64,000 bases of DNA, taken from Feifania hominis (GTDB lineage Bacteria > Bacillota > Clostridia > Oscillospirales > Feifaniaceae). The stretch covers positions 372,001 to 436,000 of the forward strand of contig NZ_JACRSP010000001.1 of NCBI RefSeq assembly GCF_014384765.1. The letters run 5' to 3'. The notes under the pieces are model-generated. The model did not search any database. It was not told the origin of the DNA and saw nothing but the letters and a program-made list of their open reading frames with translations. Positions 1-8,677 of the stretch are shown piece by piece; the first letter of the stretch is position 1; each line of letters starts with the position of its first letter. The position numbers were made by a program, and so were the translations under genes.

Positions 1-1
1 T

Positions 2-529
2 GACCTCATCAAAACCTTTCCCAATGCCCGTGTATCCTGGTCGGTGAACACATTGGATGAGAGCTTCCGGCAAGAGATGGACGAAGCAGTGAGCATCGAG
101 CGCCGTCTGGCAGCCATGAGAGCTTTTCACGATGCAGGAGTGCGTACAACCTGCTTCATTTCGCCGATTTTCCCCGGTATCACTGACGTGCCCGCAATCA
201 TACGAAGAGTCAGGCATCTGTGCAATCTTGTATGGTTGGAGAACCTGAATCTGCGCGGAAACTATAAGTCGGTTATTTTTAAATACATAGAGAACACACA
301 CCCCGATCTGCTGCCGCTCTACCAGGCGATTTACCAGCGAAACGACCGTACCTACTGGGCCGTGCTGGATGAGGAGATACGGAATATGACGAACGCTGAG
401 GGGCTGATCTATCTCCGAAGTGACGACTCGGTAAATCGTCCCTTTGAGGAGCCGCCGCTTGTGGTCAATTACTTTTTTCATGAGCAGATTAAAAAGTCGG
501 CAAAGAGGGGGGCGAATAAAAATGCCTGA
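2..529 (+). CDS. Radical SAM protein, C-terminal part (5' end outside window)
   Basis: The reading frame is already open at base 2 and runs to a TGA at 527-529. About 175 C-terminal residues are present and the iron-sulfur cysteine motif lies upstream of the window. The visible part has the barrel-like pattern of radical SAM enzymes of the spore-photoproduct-lyase/mobile-pair type: a segment VRTTCFISPIFPGITD, followed by a strand ending in LENLNLRGNY. A GTG at 44 could be mistaken for the start, but the frame continues upstream without a stop. The stop overlaps the mutM start by 8 bp, so the two genes are translationally coupled. Base composition is lower in GC than the PTS genes that follow. 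Assignment to the 'radical SAM mobile pair protein B' group is my recollection of that family's C terminus, not proven here. Confidence 0.7.
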   Translation, partial: DLIKTFPNARVSWSVNTLDESFRQEMDEAVSIERRLAAMRAFHDAGVRTTCFISPIFPGITDVPAIIRRVRHLCNLVWLENLNLRGNYKSVIFKYIENTHPDLLPLYQAIYQRNDRTYWAVLDEEIRNMTNAEGLIYLRSDDSVNRPFEEPPLVVNYFFHEQIKKSAKRGANKNA

Positions 530-1352
530 GTTGCCAGAGGTGGAGACCGCCAGACGTATACTGGAGCCACAACTCAAGGGTAAAACGATTGAAACAGTGG
601 AAGTGCGCAACACGCAGATCATTGCACATCCGCAGGTAGAGCAGTTTACGGCAATGCTGCAGGGGCAGACCGTAACCAAAATCAGTCGTCGGGGAAAATT
701 TCTCACCATTCATTTTAAAAGCCATGACAGGCTCTGTCTACATCTTCGGATGACCGGAAGGCTGCTGGTCATACCCGAAGAGGAACCGGTGCAAAGACAC
801 ACGCATCTGATTGCATCTCTGTCGGATGGCAATCAAATTCGATATCTTGACACAAGGCGCTTCGGACGCTTTTGGTTTTTGCGAAGCGCAGAGGAGGATA
901 CATATACCGGCCAGTCCAAACTGGGCATGGAACCTACAGATGCCGCGCTGAGCGCAGATTATTTGAAATCAAAGCTCGCACACAGGAAAGCGGCGATTAA
1001 AACAATGCTTCTCGATCAGTCCGTAGTAGCCGGAATTGGCAACCTCTATTCTGATGAGATTCTATTTGATGCGGGCATACATCCTCGGGCGCAATGTGAC
1101 ACTCTCATGGCCGCTGATTGGGAACAGCTGGCAAGATCTATTGCGAAAATTATTCGATGGGGAATCGATGCCGATGACATAACACCACAGGAGTATTTAC
1201 AGGGAGAGGGCAGAGAGTACCGCAACGCCGCACATCTGAGAGTATATGGACGCGCGGGACAGCCCTGTGTTAGCTGTAAGACAGCAATTGAGAGAGTGTT
1301 AATCGGTGGCAGAAACAGTTGTTTTTGTCCGCGCTGCCAGAGGAAAATTTAA
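522..1352 (+). CDS. mutM: Formamidopyrimidine-DNA glycosylase (Fpg/MutM)
   Basis: This is a base-excision repair enzyme that removes oxidised purines such as 8-oxoguanine and cleaves the abasic site by beta,delta-elimination. The 276-residue protein begins MPELPEVE, so Pro2 is the Schiff-base nucleophile and Glu3 the acid, as in all Fpg proteins. A conserved lysine lies in RRGKF near residue 60. The C terminus is the helix-two-turn-helix plus zinc finger, CVSC...CPRC. Length matches the family (about 270-280). The start at 522 is chosen because a longer in-frame ATG at 444 would hide Pro2; a GAGGGGGG ribosome site precedes 522. The gene overlaps the upstream radical SAM gene by 8 bp, suggesting one DNA-repair transcription unit. 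Confidence 0.96.
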   Translation: MPELPEVETARRILEPQLKGKTIETVEVRNTQIIAHPQVEQFTAMLQGQTVTKISRRGKFLTIHFKSHDRLCLHLRMTGRLLVIPEEEPVQRHTHLIASLSDGNQIRYLDTRRFGRFWFLRSAEEDTYTGQSKLGMEPTDAALSADYLKSKLAHRKAAIKTMLLDQSVVAGIGNLYSDEILFDAGIHPRAQCDTLMAADWEQLARSIAKIIRWGIDADDITPQEYLQGEGREYRNAAHLRVYGRAGQPCVSCKTAIERVLIGGRNSCFCPRCQRKI

Positions 1353-1378
1353 CCTTGCAGTAGTGGGGCATGTATTTT

Positions 1379-1408
1379 GGGGCGGCTCGATAGCCGCTCC
1401 GTTTTTTG
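1379..1408 (+). terminator. Rho-independent terminator after mutM
   Basis: GGGGCGGCT pairs with AGCCGCTCC (one G-T) around a CGAT loop, followed by GTTTTTT. It ends the radical SAM-mutM unit. Confidence 0.85.
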
Positions 1409-1542
1409 TGGTTTGTCGGTAGATGAGCTTTTACAGTAAATTTATTGCAGTGGGGTGAAAGCAGGAGTGAACTGGGAACCCGCCCGGATGGTTTTGCGAA
1501 AGTTTCACAAAATTAGCTATATCCAAAGAGGTGTTTTTGTAT

Positions 1543-1563
1543 TATAATAGTGGTAATTACCAC
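1543..1563 (+). promoter_or_regulatory. ptsH promoter -10 with an overlapping perfect dyad
   Basis: A perfect TATAAT at 1543-1548 has no good -35 at the usual distance. Two bases downstream lies a perfect 14-bp palindrome, GTGGTAATTACCAC (1550-1563), covering the expected transcription start. The position suggests a repressor site; the regulator is unknown. Confidence 0.55.
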
Positions 1564-1572
1564 AGTTGTACC

Positions 1573-1590
1573 GCCGGGAGGAGTCCCGGC
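1573..1590 (+). promoter_or_regulatory. 5' leader hairpin of ptsH
   Basis: A perfect 7-bp stem, GCCGGGA/TCCCGGC, has a GGAG loop. It lies 30 bp upstream of the ptsH start and is not followed by a T-run, so it is not a terminator. It may stabilise the mRNA or expose or hide the loop's SD-like GGAG. Confidence 0.5.
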
Positions 1591-1619
1591 TCATCATACT
1601 GGAAAGAGGCGGTGTGACG

Positions 1620-1889
1620 ATGCAGGAAATTCGTTTTACACTCACAAACAAGCTGGGGCTTCATGCGAGGCCCGCATCTCTGCTCGCGCAGACAAGCAGC
1701 AAATTCAAGAGTACAGTTACCATCGAAGGCAAGGGAAAGACGGTCAATACCAAGAGCGTCATTCTGCTGATGACCCTTGGCTTCGGCGAGGGAACGGACT
1801 GCAAAATTGCCGTCGAGGGTGAGGACGAGACCGAGTGCATGGAGGCCATCAAGAATCTGGTCGACAACAACTTCTTTGAAAAAGAGTAA
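1620..1889 (+). CDS. ptsH: Phosphocarrier protein HPr
   Basis: HPr carries phosphate from Enzyme I to sugar-specific EIIA domains of the phosphotransferase system in the cytoplasm. The 89-residue protein has the active-site motif GLHARPAS with the phosphorylated histidine, near residue 15. It also has the regulatory serine region NTKSVILLMTLG around residue 46, the HPr kinase target in Firmicutes. The ATG at 1620 is preferred over one at 1566 because the family starts just before the first beta strand and AAAGAGG precedes it. ptsI follows after 26 bp. An unusual palindrome and hairpin lie upstream. Confidence 0.96.
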   Translation: MQEIRFTLTNKLGLHARPASLLAQTSSKFKSTVTIEGKGKTVNTKSVILLMTLGFGEGTDCKIAVEGEDETECMEAIKNLVDNNFFEKE

Positions 1890-1915
1890 GGCCGTTCGGC
1901 TTTCGAGGTGAGAGA

Positions 1916-3613
1916 ATGGAGAAAGTGGTAAAGGGACTCGGCGTAGTCAAGGGCATCGCAGTGGGCAAGCTCAAAATCATCAAGACCGATTTTGAGGAGG
2001 CCAAGCGTGCCTATGTCCGCGGGACGCCGCAGGTGGAGCGGCAGCGCTACGAAGCGGCCTGTGAGCATGTGCTGAGCGATCTTTCGAGCCTGCTCGAGCG
2101 CTTTCAAAACGAGGGCAGAGATACCCAGGTTGAGATCATCAACGCGCATGACAGTATTGTCAAAGACGAGTTCATGCGCGACAAGATCATCCAGAACATC
2201 GAGGCGGAAAATTCCGCCGTCGACGCCATTCGCCTCGCCGCCGTTGAGGTCTCGGCGATGTTCGAGGGGATTGACGACCCCTATCTCAAAGAGCGCGCGA
2301 CCGACATCGGCTATGTGGGCAACATGCTCACCAAGGCGGTGCTCGGCATCGGCGACCCGAAGTTTGACGAGGACAATCTCATTGTCTATTCGGAGGAGGT
2401 GGAGCCGTCGCTGATTGCGTCGTTTCCAAGCGACAAGGTCAAGGGTATCGTCATGGGGAATGCGAGTCTGACCTCCCACGCGGTCATCATCGCAAAGGCC
2501 CGTGACTTTTTGACCGTCGTCGGCGTCGGCGACTGCTGCGACGGCATGAGAGACGGCGATGAGTGCATTCTCGACTCCTACGAGGGTGTGCTCATTGTGC
2601 GCCCCAATGAAAAAACAAGGGCAATTTATGAGGAAAAACTCCGTGAGGAGCGTGAGCGGCAGCAGCTCTTTGAGACACTCATCGATCTGCCTGCTGAGAC
2701 GCTTGACCACCGCGAAGTCACCATTGCCGCCAATGTCGGCTCGGTGGCGGATATGGACAATGCCCTGGCTAAGGGCTGTAAAGGTGTTGGCCTTTTCCGT
2801 ACGGAGTTTGTCTTTATGGAGGCCAAGAGCTTCCCCGGTGAGGAAGAGCAGTTCTCCATTTACAAGAAAGTCATTGAAAAGTGCGGCGGCGAGCTGTGTG
2901 TGATCCGCACAATCGACATCGGCGGAGACAAGCCGCTGTCCTACTTCGACTTCGGCAAGGAGGACAATCCGTTTCTCGGCTGGCGGGCTATCCGCATGTG
3001 CCTTGCAAACCCGGATGTGTTCATCATACAGCTCAAGGCCATTTTGCGCGCAGCAAAATTCGGCAGAGCCGGAGTCATGCTGCCGATGGTGACCTCTGTC
3101 TCTGAGGTCAAGACGGCAAAACAGTATGTCGAGACCGCCCGCCGACAGCTCGAGGAGGCGGGGATGGAGTACGGCGACATCCAGATCGGCATCATGGTGG
3201 AGACGCCGGCCGCCGTTCTCATGGCACCGGCACTGGCGCGCGAGTGTGACTTTTTCAGCATCGGGACAAACGATCTTGTGCAGTACATCATGGCGGCCGA
3301 TCGAGGCAATGCCAAGATCAGCTATCTCTATGACTATTTCAACCCGGCGGTTCTGCGAGCGATCAAAATGGTGGCGGACGCCGCGCACGACGCGGGAATC
3401 TGGGTCGGCATGTGCGGCGAGATGGCGGGTGACATTGATGCGACCGAGCTGCTTGTCGCCATCGGCATCGACGAGTTGTCGATGAACGCGAGTTCCATTC
3501 TCGAGATCAAAAACAAGGTGCGCCACATCAAGGTCAACGGCGATCTGCTCTCGGCGGCGCTGAAGATGACCGATCCCACCGAGGTGCGCGAGTATCTGTC
3601 GAACAAGTGGTGA
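1916..3613 (+). CDS. ptsI: PTS Enzyme I (phosphoenolpyruvate-protein phosphotransferase)
   Basis: Enzyme I autophosphorylates from phosphoenolpyruvate and passes the phosphate to HPr. The 565-residue protein has the full family length. The swivelling-domain active-site histidine is about residue 188, in the stretch SLTSHAVIIAKA. The C-terminal PEP-binding barrel contains GLFRTEFVFM, GIMVETPAAV, FFSIGTNDLVQY and the catalytic cysteine in GMCGEMAGD. It forms an operon with ptsH and is followed by a strong terminator. No EII permease gene is nearby, so this is the general-component locus. Confidence 0.97.
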   Translation: MEKVVKGLGVVKGIAVGKLKIIKTDFEEAKRAYVRGTPQVERQRYEAACEHVLSDLSSLLERFQNEGRDTQVEIINAHDSIVKDEFMRDKIIQNIEAENSAVDAIRLAAVEVSAMFEGIDDPYLKERATDIGYVGNMLTKAVLGIGDPKFDEDNLIVYSEEVEPSLIASFPSDKVKGIVMGNASLTSHAVIIAKARDFLTVVGVGDCCDGMRDGDECILDSYEGVLIVRPNEKTRAIYEEKLREERERQQLFETLIDLPAETLDHREVTIAANVGSVADMDNALAKGCKGVGLFRTEFVFMEAKSFPGEEEQFSIYKKVIEKCGGELCVIRTIDIGGDKPLSYFDFGKEDNPFLGWRAIRMCLANPDVFIIQLKAILRAAKFGRAGVMLPMVTSVSEVKTAKQYVETARRQLEEAGMEYGDIQIGIMVETPAAVLMAPALARECDFFSIGTNDLVQYIMAADRGNAKISYLYDYFNPAVLRAIKMVADAAHDAGIWVGMCGEMAGDIDATELLVAIGIDELSMNASSILEIKNKVRHIKVNGDLLSAALKMTDPTEVREYLSNKW

Positions 3614-3689
3614 GCGCGCCGTTTGGCAGCCGGGCACGGCGTGTTTCGACCGTGTGAACGACTCACGTTTAAAAAGAGATCAAAACAGC

Positions 3690-3723
3690 GGCCCCGGCTT
3701 TCAGTGCGCCGGGGCCTTTTTTT
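3690..3723 (+). terminator. Rho-independent terminator after ptsI
   Basis: GGCCCCGGC pairs with GCCGGGGCC around a 9-nt loop, followed by TTTTTTT. It ends only 18 bp before the next start codon. Confidence 0.93.
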
Positions 3724-3741
3724 GCCGGAGAGGGGACTTGT

Positions 3742-6201
3742 ATGTCGGAACTTGTCATTCAAAATGCAACACAGGGCAATCTCAGAGGCGTCACACTCGC
3801 CATTCCAAAGGAGAAGCTGGTGGTCTTCACCGGACTCTCCGGCTCTGGAAAATCCACGCTTCTCATCGATGTGCTGTTTCAGGAGTGTCAGCGCCAGTAT
3901 CTCGAGGCGATGGGCATGCAGGGAATCCGCAAGCCGCAGGTCGACCGGGTACGCGGGGCGTCGCCCGCTGTTCTCATCACACAGAGCGACCAGAACAAAA
4001 ACCCCCGCTCGACCGTCGGCACGGTGAGCGATCTCTACACCGACCTGCGCATGGTCTACGAGAAGCTGAGCGTACGCACCTGTCCGGGCTGCGGCAGACC
4101 CATTTCCAGCGCCGACTGTGAAGAGCAGACCGAGCGGGAGGGAGATGAGTTCCGCGTCTTTATGATCTGCCATCTCTGCGGGCACCGCATGCGCAAGCTG
4201 ACCCGGAGCGAGTTTTCCTTTAACACCAGGCAGGGCGCCTGCCCAACCTGTCAGGGTCTGGGCAGTACGCTGAGCGTCAGGCTTGAGAGTGTGCTGCGCG
4301 AGGAGCTGTCGCTCGAGCAGGGAGCCGTGGCATTTTGGGAGGCAAAATTCGGCGAATACCAGACCGGCGTGTACTACCGGGCTCTGCGCCACTTCGGTAT
4401 CCCCGAGCCGCGGGATATAGCCGTTTCGCAGTTTGATAAGCTTCAAAGGGCCATTCTCATGGAGGGCGTCACATGTGACGCGGTGCGCGAGACCTTTCCC
4501 GATGCGGCGCCGCCCAAGACGGCGGCTGCGGGCCGCTTCGAGGGCGTTGTGCCCATGCTTTGGAAGCGGCTTCGAGACCACGGCGGCGATCTTGCGCGGC
4601 TCGGCGCCTACTTTCACAGTGTTGTCTGCTCCGACTGCGGCGGCGAGCAGCTCTGTGAGCTGAGCCGGTCCGTCACGGTGGAGCAGACCAGGCTGCCGGA
4701 GCTTTCGGTGCGCTCGCTCGAGGAGCTTCGACAGTGGGTCGATGCACTCGCGGAAAAACTCGACGGCAAGCGCAGCGATATGGTGGGGGACTATCTGCTC
4801 GATCTCAGAACGAAGCTCGATCGTTTTTTACAGGTGGGGCTCGGCTATCTGACCCTTGATCGACAGACAACCACTCTGTCTGGCGGGGAGCTGCAGAGAA
4901 TGCGGCTTGCGGCTGTGCTGGACTCCGATCTGAGCGGGGTAATCTACATTTTGGATGAGCCGACCGTGGGGCTGCACCCAAAAGATACGGCGGGGCTCGT
5001 GGCCGTGCTCAAGAGACTCAGGGATAAGGGAAACACGGTTCTGGTCATCGAGCACGACCCCGATGTGATGCGGCAGGCCGACTGGATTGTGGACATCGGA
5101 CCGGGATCCGGCCTCCGCGGCGGCCGGGTGGTCACGACTGGAACGCCCGAGGAGATCTGCCGCAGCCCGGAGTCGGCAACAGGGTGCTATCTTGGCGCCA
5201 CTCATCCGGGTAAGACTGTCTTTCGTCAGCCGTCGGGCACAGCGGTACGGGTGAGCGGCGCGCATAAATTCAACTTAAAGGGGTTTGACGTTGCAATTCC
5301 GGCGGGGTGCCTGAGCGCAGTGACCGGCCCCTCCGGTTCGGGCAAGTCGACGCTCGTGTTTGAGCTGATTGCAAAGGGCGACCACCGGGGCCCTGACGGC
5401 GCCGTGTCGGGCTGTGGCCAGTTTGACGCCTTAGTGGAGATCGGGCAGGCGCCGCTTGCCCGCATGAAGCGCTCAAATGTCGCGACTTACTGCGGTGCAT
5501 ACGCCCCCATCCGTACACTCTTTGCTGGGACGCCGCAGGCGGTCAGCCGGGGGCTCGGCGCAAGGCACTTTTCGTTCAACACCACGGGGGGACGCTGCGA
5601 GACCTGCCAGGGGCTCGGCGTGGTAACAAGCAATCTGCTCTTCTTTCAAGATGTCGAGGTGGTTTGTCCGGCCTGCGGCGGCCGCCAATTTTCGGACGAG
5701 GTGCTCGATGTGAAGTACCGCGGCCACTCCATCCACGATGTGATGAAGTTATCGGTGGAGGCGGCGGCTGAGCTCTTTGCGGACCGGCGGCCCATCGCGG
5801 AGATTTTAAATCTGCTCATGGAAGTGGGGCTCGGCTACCTGGAACTCGGCCAGACGCTTCCCACGCTCTCCGGCGGGGAGGGGCAGCGGCTAAAGCTCGC
5901 GCGCGAGCTGATTGGCAGCAGGGGCCGCAAAAGAAATCTCTATCTGCTCGACGAGCCGACGACGGGACTGCACCCGGTCGATGTGGAGCACTTTCTAAGG
6001 CTTCTTGACAAGTTGGTCGACGCGGGCTCTACGGTGGTCGTAGTGGAGCACAACGAGCAGCTCATCCGCCACTGCGACTGCGTTGTGGATCTCGGCCCAG
6101 GAGGCGGCGAGAGGGGCGGGGAGCTGATGTTCACCGGCACGCCGGCTCAGATGCAAGAGGCCGTCGGCGATACGGCACGCGTTTTCTTTGGGAATCATTA
6201 A
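3742..6201 (+). CDS. UvrA2-like ABC ATPase, paralogue 1
   Basis: This tandem-ABC protein of the UvrA family (819 residues) carries two ATPase heads. Each has a Walker A (GLSGSGKSTLL; GPSGSGKSTL), an LSGGE signature (LSGGELQRMRLA; LSGGEGQRLKLA) and Walker B/D-loops (ILDEPTVGLHP; LLDEPTTGLHP). Zinc-binding cysteine pairs interrupt the heads (CPGC, CHLC, CPTCQGLG, CETCQGLG, CPAC). It is over 100 residues shorter than housekeeping UvrA, as expected for class II UvrA2, which lacks the UvrB-binding insertion. UvrA2 proteins are linked to drug or DNA-adduct tolerance; the actual role here is unknown. The start follows a GAGAGGGG site. Only 18 bp separate it from the ptsI terminator. A second paralogue lies at 50677-53169. 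Confidence 0.88.
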   Translation: MSELVIQNATQGNLRGVTLAIPKEKLVVFTGLSGSGKSTLLIDVLFQECQRQYLEAMGMQGIRKPQVDRVRGASPAVLITQSDQNKNPRSTVGTVSDLYTDLRMVYEKLSVRTCPGCGRPISSADCEEQTEREGDEFRVFMICHLCGHRMRKLTRSEFSFNTRQGACPTCQGLGSTLSVRLESVLREELSLEQGAVAFWEAKFGEYQTGVYYRALRHFGIPEPRDIAVSQFDKLQRAILMEGVTCDAVRETFPDAAPPKTAAAGRFEGVVPMLWKRLRDHGGDLARLGAYFHSVVCSDCGGEQLCELSRSVTVEQTRLPELSVRSLEELRQWVDALAEKLDGKRSDMVGDYLLDLRTKLDRFLQVGLGYLTLDRQTTTLSGGELQRMRLAAVLDSDLSGVIYILDEPTVGLHPKDTAGLVAVLKRLRDKGNTVLVIEHDPDVMRQADWIVDIGPGSGLRGGRVVTTGTPEEICRSPESATGCYLGATHPGKTVFRQPSGTAVRVSGAHKFNLKGFDVAIPAGCLSAVTGPSGSGKSTLVFELIAKGDHRGPDGAVSGCGQFDALVEIGQAPLARMKRSNVATYCGAYAPIRTLFAGTPQAVSRGLGARHFSFNTTGGRCETCQGLGVVTSNLLFFQDVEVVCPACGGRQFSDEVLDVKYRGHSIHDVMKLSVEAAAELFADRRPIAEILNLLMEVGLGYLELGQTLPTLSGGEGQRLKLARELIGSRGRKRNLYLLDEPTTGLHPVDVEHFLRLLDKLVDAGSTVVVVEHNEQLIRHCDCVVDLGPGGGERGGELMFTGTPAQMQEAVGDTARVFFGNH

Positions 6202-6238
6202 AAAAGGCGCTCCGCTTCAAAAGCGGAGCGCCTTTTGT
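6202..6238 (+). terminator. Rho-independent terminator
   Basis: GGCGCTCCGCTT pairs perfectly with AAGCGGAGCGCC over a CAA loop, flanked by A-run and TTTTGT. It starts right at the stop codon of the UvrA2-like gene and may work in both directions. Confidence 0.9.
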
Positions 6239-6287
6239 GTGGAGGAGCCGATGCCGGCCGAGGAGAGAAGTGGGGCAAAACTCCCCC

Positions 6288-7595
6288 TTACACCGACGTG
6301 CCAGCGTGGTTGGCGGTTTCTACAGGTTGCTGCTCCTGTCTGGAGATCGCGGGGCTCTGGGGCTTTTTGGGGCCGTCCCAGTTGATGACACCGGCGAGAT
6401 AGAGCCCCGTCTTGGCGCTGATCGGGCCGATCATCTCATAGAGAACCGAGGACGAAAGAATGATGGTTGAGAGGAGGGCGCCCATGTCGGGCGGCAACAG
6501 GCGCGCACCCAGAATGGCAAGGCCGATGGAGACGCCGGCCTGCGGAATCAGCGTCAAACCGAAGTAGTTGCGCACTGCCCGGTCGGCCCCTGTGATGCTC
6601 GCCCCGAGAAAAGATCCGAGATACTTGCCGACGATACGCACGGCGAAGTAGGTGATGCCAATGACCCCGGCCGAGACGAGGGCGTTGATGTCCAGACGCA
6701 TGCCCGATAGGACAAAGAAAGTCGTCAGAATGGGCGGAGTGAATTTGTTGACCTGTTTGAAGAGGTTCTTGTTTCCGCTCAAGTTGCTGTAGGCCGTGCC
6801 GAGCGCCATGCAGGAGAGCAGCGGCGAGATGCCCGCCGCCGAGCAGAGGCCGCTCATCAGCATCAAAAGAGCGATGGTGACGACCAGACAGTGATCCTTG
6901 GAACGGTGGTCGTTGATGAGCTTTGTGAGCAAAAAGCCGAGAAGAATGCCGATGCCCACGGCCGCCATGTTGAGTACAATCGGGATGATGACGACGTAGG
7001 CGTCAAAAGCCCCTCTGCTGCTGACGGCCTGAGCCACTGCGGCACAGATGGAAAAAGCGATCAGCGCAACCGCGTCATCGAGGGCGACCACCTGCAAAAT
7101 GAGATTGACAAAGTTGCCCTTGGCTTTGTACTGGCGAATGGTCATGATGGTGGAAGCAGGCGCCGTAGCCGATCCGATGGCGCCGAGCAGCAGAGAGAAT
7201 GAGAGCGGCAGGTGAAACACAAAGAGCATGGTGAGTGTGACCACAACAGCGGCGACCAGCGCCTCGCAGAGTGTGAGAACAAAGACCGTCGAGCCGTTTT
7301 TTCGCAACGAGGAGAGCTTGAGATACTTTCCCACACCAAAGGCGATGAAAGAGAGCGCCATATCGGTGACGAATTCCATGCCGGATATGATCTGCACCGG
7401 AATCAGGTGAAGAACATAGGGGCCGATGACAATGCCCGCGAGAATATAGCCCGTCACATTGGGCAGGTGAAGCGGCTTTGTAAACCTTGTGAGAAGAAAG
7501 CCGGCCGCCAAAATCGCCGCGATGCTCAAAATGACAAGAGTATTGGTTTGAAAGGTGAAAGTATCGGCGAAAAATGCCTGTATGTTCTGCAGCAT
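6288..7595 (-). CDS. Cation/proton antiporter (CPA2, Kef/NapA type)
   Basis: This is a polytopic membrane protein of 435 residues with about 12 hydrophobic segments. It exchanges Na+ or K+ for protons across the cytoplasmic membrane (family knowledge). The N-terminal repeat has HLPNVTGYILAGIVIGP, the standard CPA2 signature, and DDAVALIAFS in the middle supplies the acidic ion-binding residues expected in helix V. There is no C-terminal RCK/TrkA domain, so it is a short form. The ATG at 7595 is followed by MLQNIQAFF. It is transcribed divergently from a LysR gene through a shared 169-bp control region, making it the likely LysR target. Confidence 0.88.
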   Translation of the reverse strand: MLQNIQAFFADTFTFQTNTLVILSIAAILAAGFLLTRFTKPLHLPNVTGYILAGIVIGPYVLHLIPVQIISGMEFVTDMALSFIAFGVGKYLKLSSLRKNGSTVFVLTLCEALVAAVVVTLTMLFVFHLPLSFSLLLGAIGSATAPASTIMTIRQYKAKGNFVNLILQVVALDDAVALIAFSICAAVAQAVSSRGAFDAYVVIIPIVLNMAAVGIGILLGFLLTKLINDHRSKDHCLVVTIALLMLMSGLCSAAGISPLLSCMALGTAYSNLSGNKNLFKQVNKFTPPILTTFFVLSGMRLDINALVSAGVIGITYFAVRIVGKYLGSFLGASITGADRAVRNYFGLTLIPQAGVSIGLAILGARLLPPDMGALLSTIILSSSVLYEMIGPISAKTGLYLAGVINWDGPKKPQSPAISRQEQQPVETANHAGTSV

Positions 7596-7670
7596 GGATT
7601 CCCACCCTCTTATGATTCATTTGGCGCCCCGGCGCAAGAGGTCTCACAGCCAGGGGAGCTTACAACCTTG

Positions 7671-7738
7671 ATTCTATGCGGCGTCGGTGATAAAATCAAA
7701 TTATCTTATTTTGACCTGTTATAAATTTTTTGAATAAT
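7671..7738. promoter_or_regulatory. Divergent promoters with a central dyad (antiporter / LysR)
   Basis: Plus strand: TTGACC (7711-7716), 16 bp, AATAAT (7733-7738), pointing to lysR. Minus strand: TTGATT (7699-7694), 17 bp, TAGAAT (7676-7671), pointing to the antiporter. Between and touching both -35 boxes is an imperfect dyad TCAAAT...ATTTTGA (7696-7714), the classical place for a LysR-type operator. Confidence 0.7.
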
Positions 7739-7764
7739 TCTATGTGAGAGGGAGGGGTGTCGTG

Positions 7765-8676
7765 ATGATTGACAGCAAAATCAGGACGCTGATCACACTG
7801 GCCAACATCGGCAGCTACACCAAGACGGCAAAAGTGCTGTCACTGACGCAGCCGGCGGTCAGCCATCACATCCGCCAGCTCGAACAGGAATACGGCGTCA
7901 AAATCTTTCGCAGGGCCAAAAATAAGCTGATTCCAACGCCAGAGGGCGAGATTTTGATCAAATATGCCCGTCGTATTGTGGCGCTCTCCGATAGCGCGCG
8001 TCAGGCACTGGAGGACTGTCAGCACTCCATTCACCGGTTCAACGTGGGCATCACACCGACGGTCGGGCAGAATCTGGTCTCGCAGGTTTTTGTCGCCTAC
8101 TGCCGGGAACATCCGGGCGTACACATCAACATTTTGACTGATACGATAAAGAAAATTTATAAAAAGCTGCAAAATTATGAGCTTGACTGGGCCATTGTAG
8201 ACGTGTCAGCTCCCAATCCGGACTATGTGACGCTGCTGCTCGACATGGATTACCTTTGTCTGGTTGTATCACCGCAGCATCCGTTTGCCGATCGGGCAAG
8301 CGTGCCGCTGGCCGAACTCAAGGCCCAGCGATTCATTCTGCGTCCCCCGAGTGCCGGAACCCGCTCACTCTTTGAAAACCACCTCATGAGCCACAACGAG
8401 ACCATCCGTGACTTCAATATCGTCATTGAAATCGACAACATCACCACCATCAAGGAACTGGTCGCCTCCAACCTCGGGGTGACCATCATGGCGCACAGTG
8501 CTGTGGCGGAGGAGGAGAGTTCGGGACGGTTGAAAGTTGTGCCGGTAGAGAACTTCAATATGCCGCGGCAGATCAACCTGGTCTACCGCCCGGAATTCAA
8601 CCACGCCGAGATCTTTGAGGAGATTCGGGGCATTTACAACAGGGGAAGAAGCAGAAAATCAGCAGAGGAGACATGA
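7765..8676 (+). CDS. LysR-family transcriptional regulator
   Basis: The 303-residue protein has an N-terminal winged helix-turn-helix (residues about 1-60; SYTKTAKVLSLTQPAVSHHI) and a periplasmic-binding-like effector domain (about 90-295). LysR proteins sense a small molecule and control adjacent divergent genes. The ATG at 7765 is chosen over an in-frame GTG at 7744 because the promoter -10 ends at 7738, placing 7744 at or before the transcript start, and GGGAGGGG lies just ahead of 7765. It likely controls the divergent antiporter and itself. The next gene starts 1 bp after its stop. Confidence 0.93.
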   Translation: MIDSKIRTLITLANIGSYTKTAKVLSLTQPAVSHHIRQLEQEYGVKIFRRAKNKLIPTPEGEILIKYARRIVALSDSARQALEDCQHSIHRFNVGITPTVGQNLVSQVFVAYCREHPGVHINILTDTIKKIYKKLQNYELDWAIVDVSAPNPDYVTLLLDMDYLCLVVSPQHPFADRASVPLAELKAQRFILRPPSAGTRSLFENHLMSHNETIRDFNIVIEIDNITTIKELVASNLGVTIMAHSAVAEEESSGRLKVVPVENFNMPRQINLVYRPEFNHAEIFEEIRGIYNRGRSRKSAEET

Positions 8677-8677
8677 T

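Noticed and set aside
1661..3637. 658-codon open frame on the minus strand across ptsH-ptsI
   Set aside because: It mirrors well-supported genes in a GC-rich context, shows biased low-complexity composition, and has no ribosome site or family motif.
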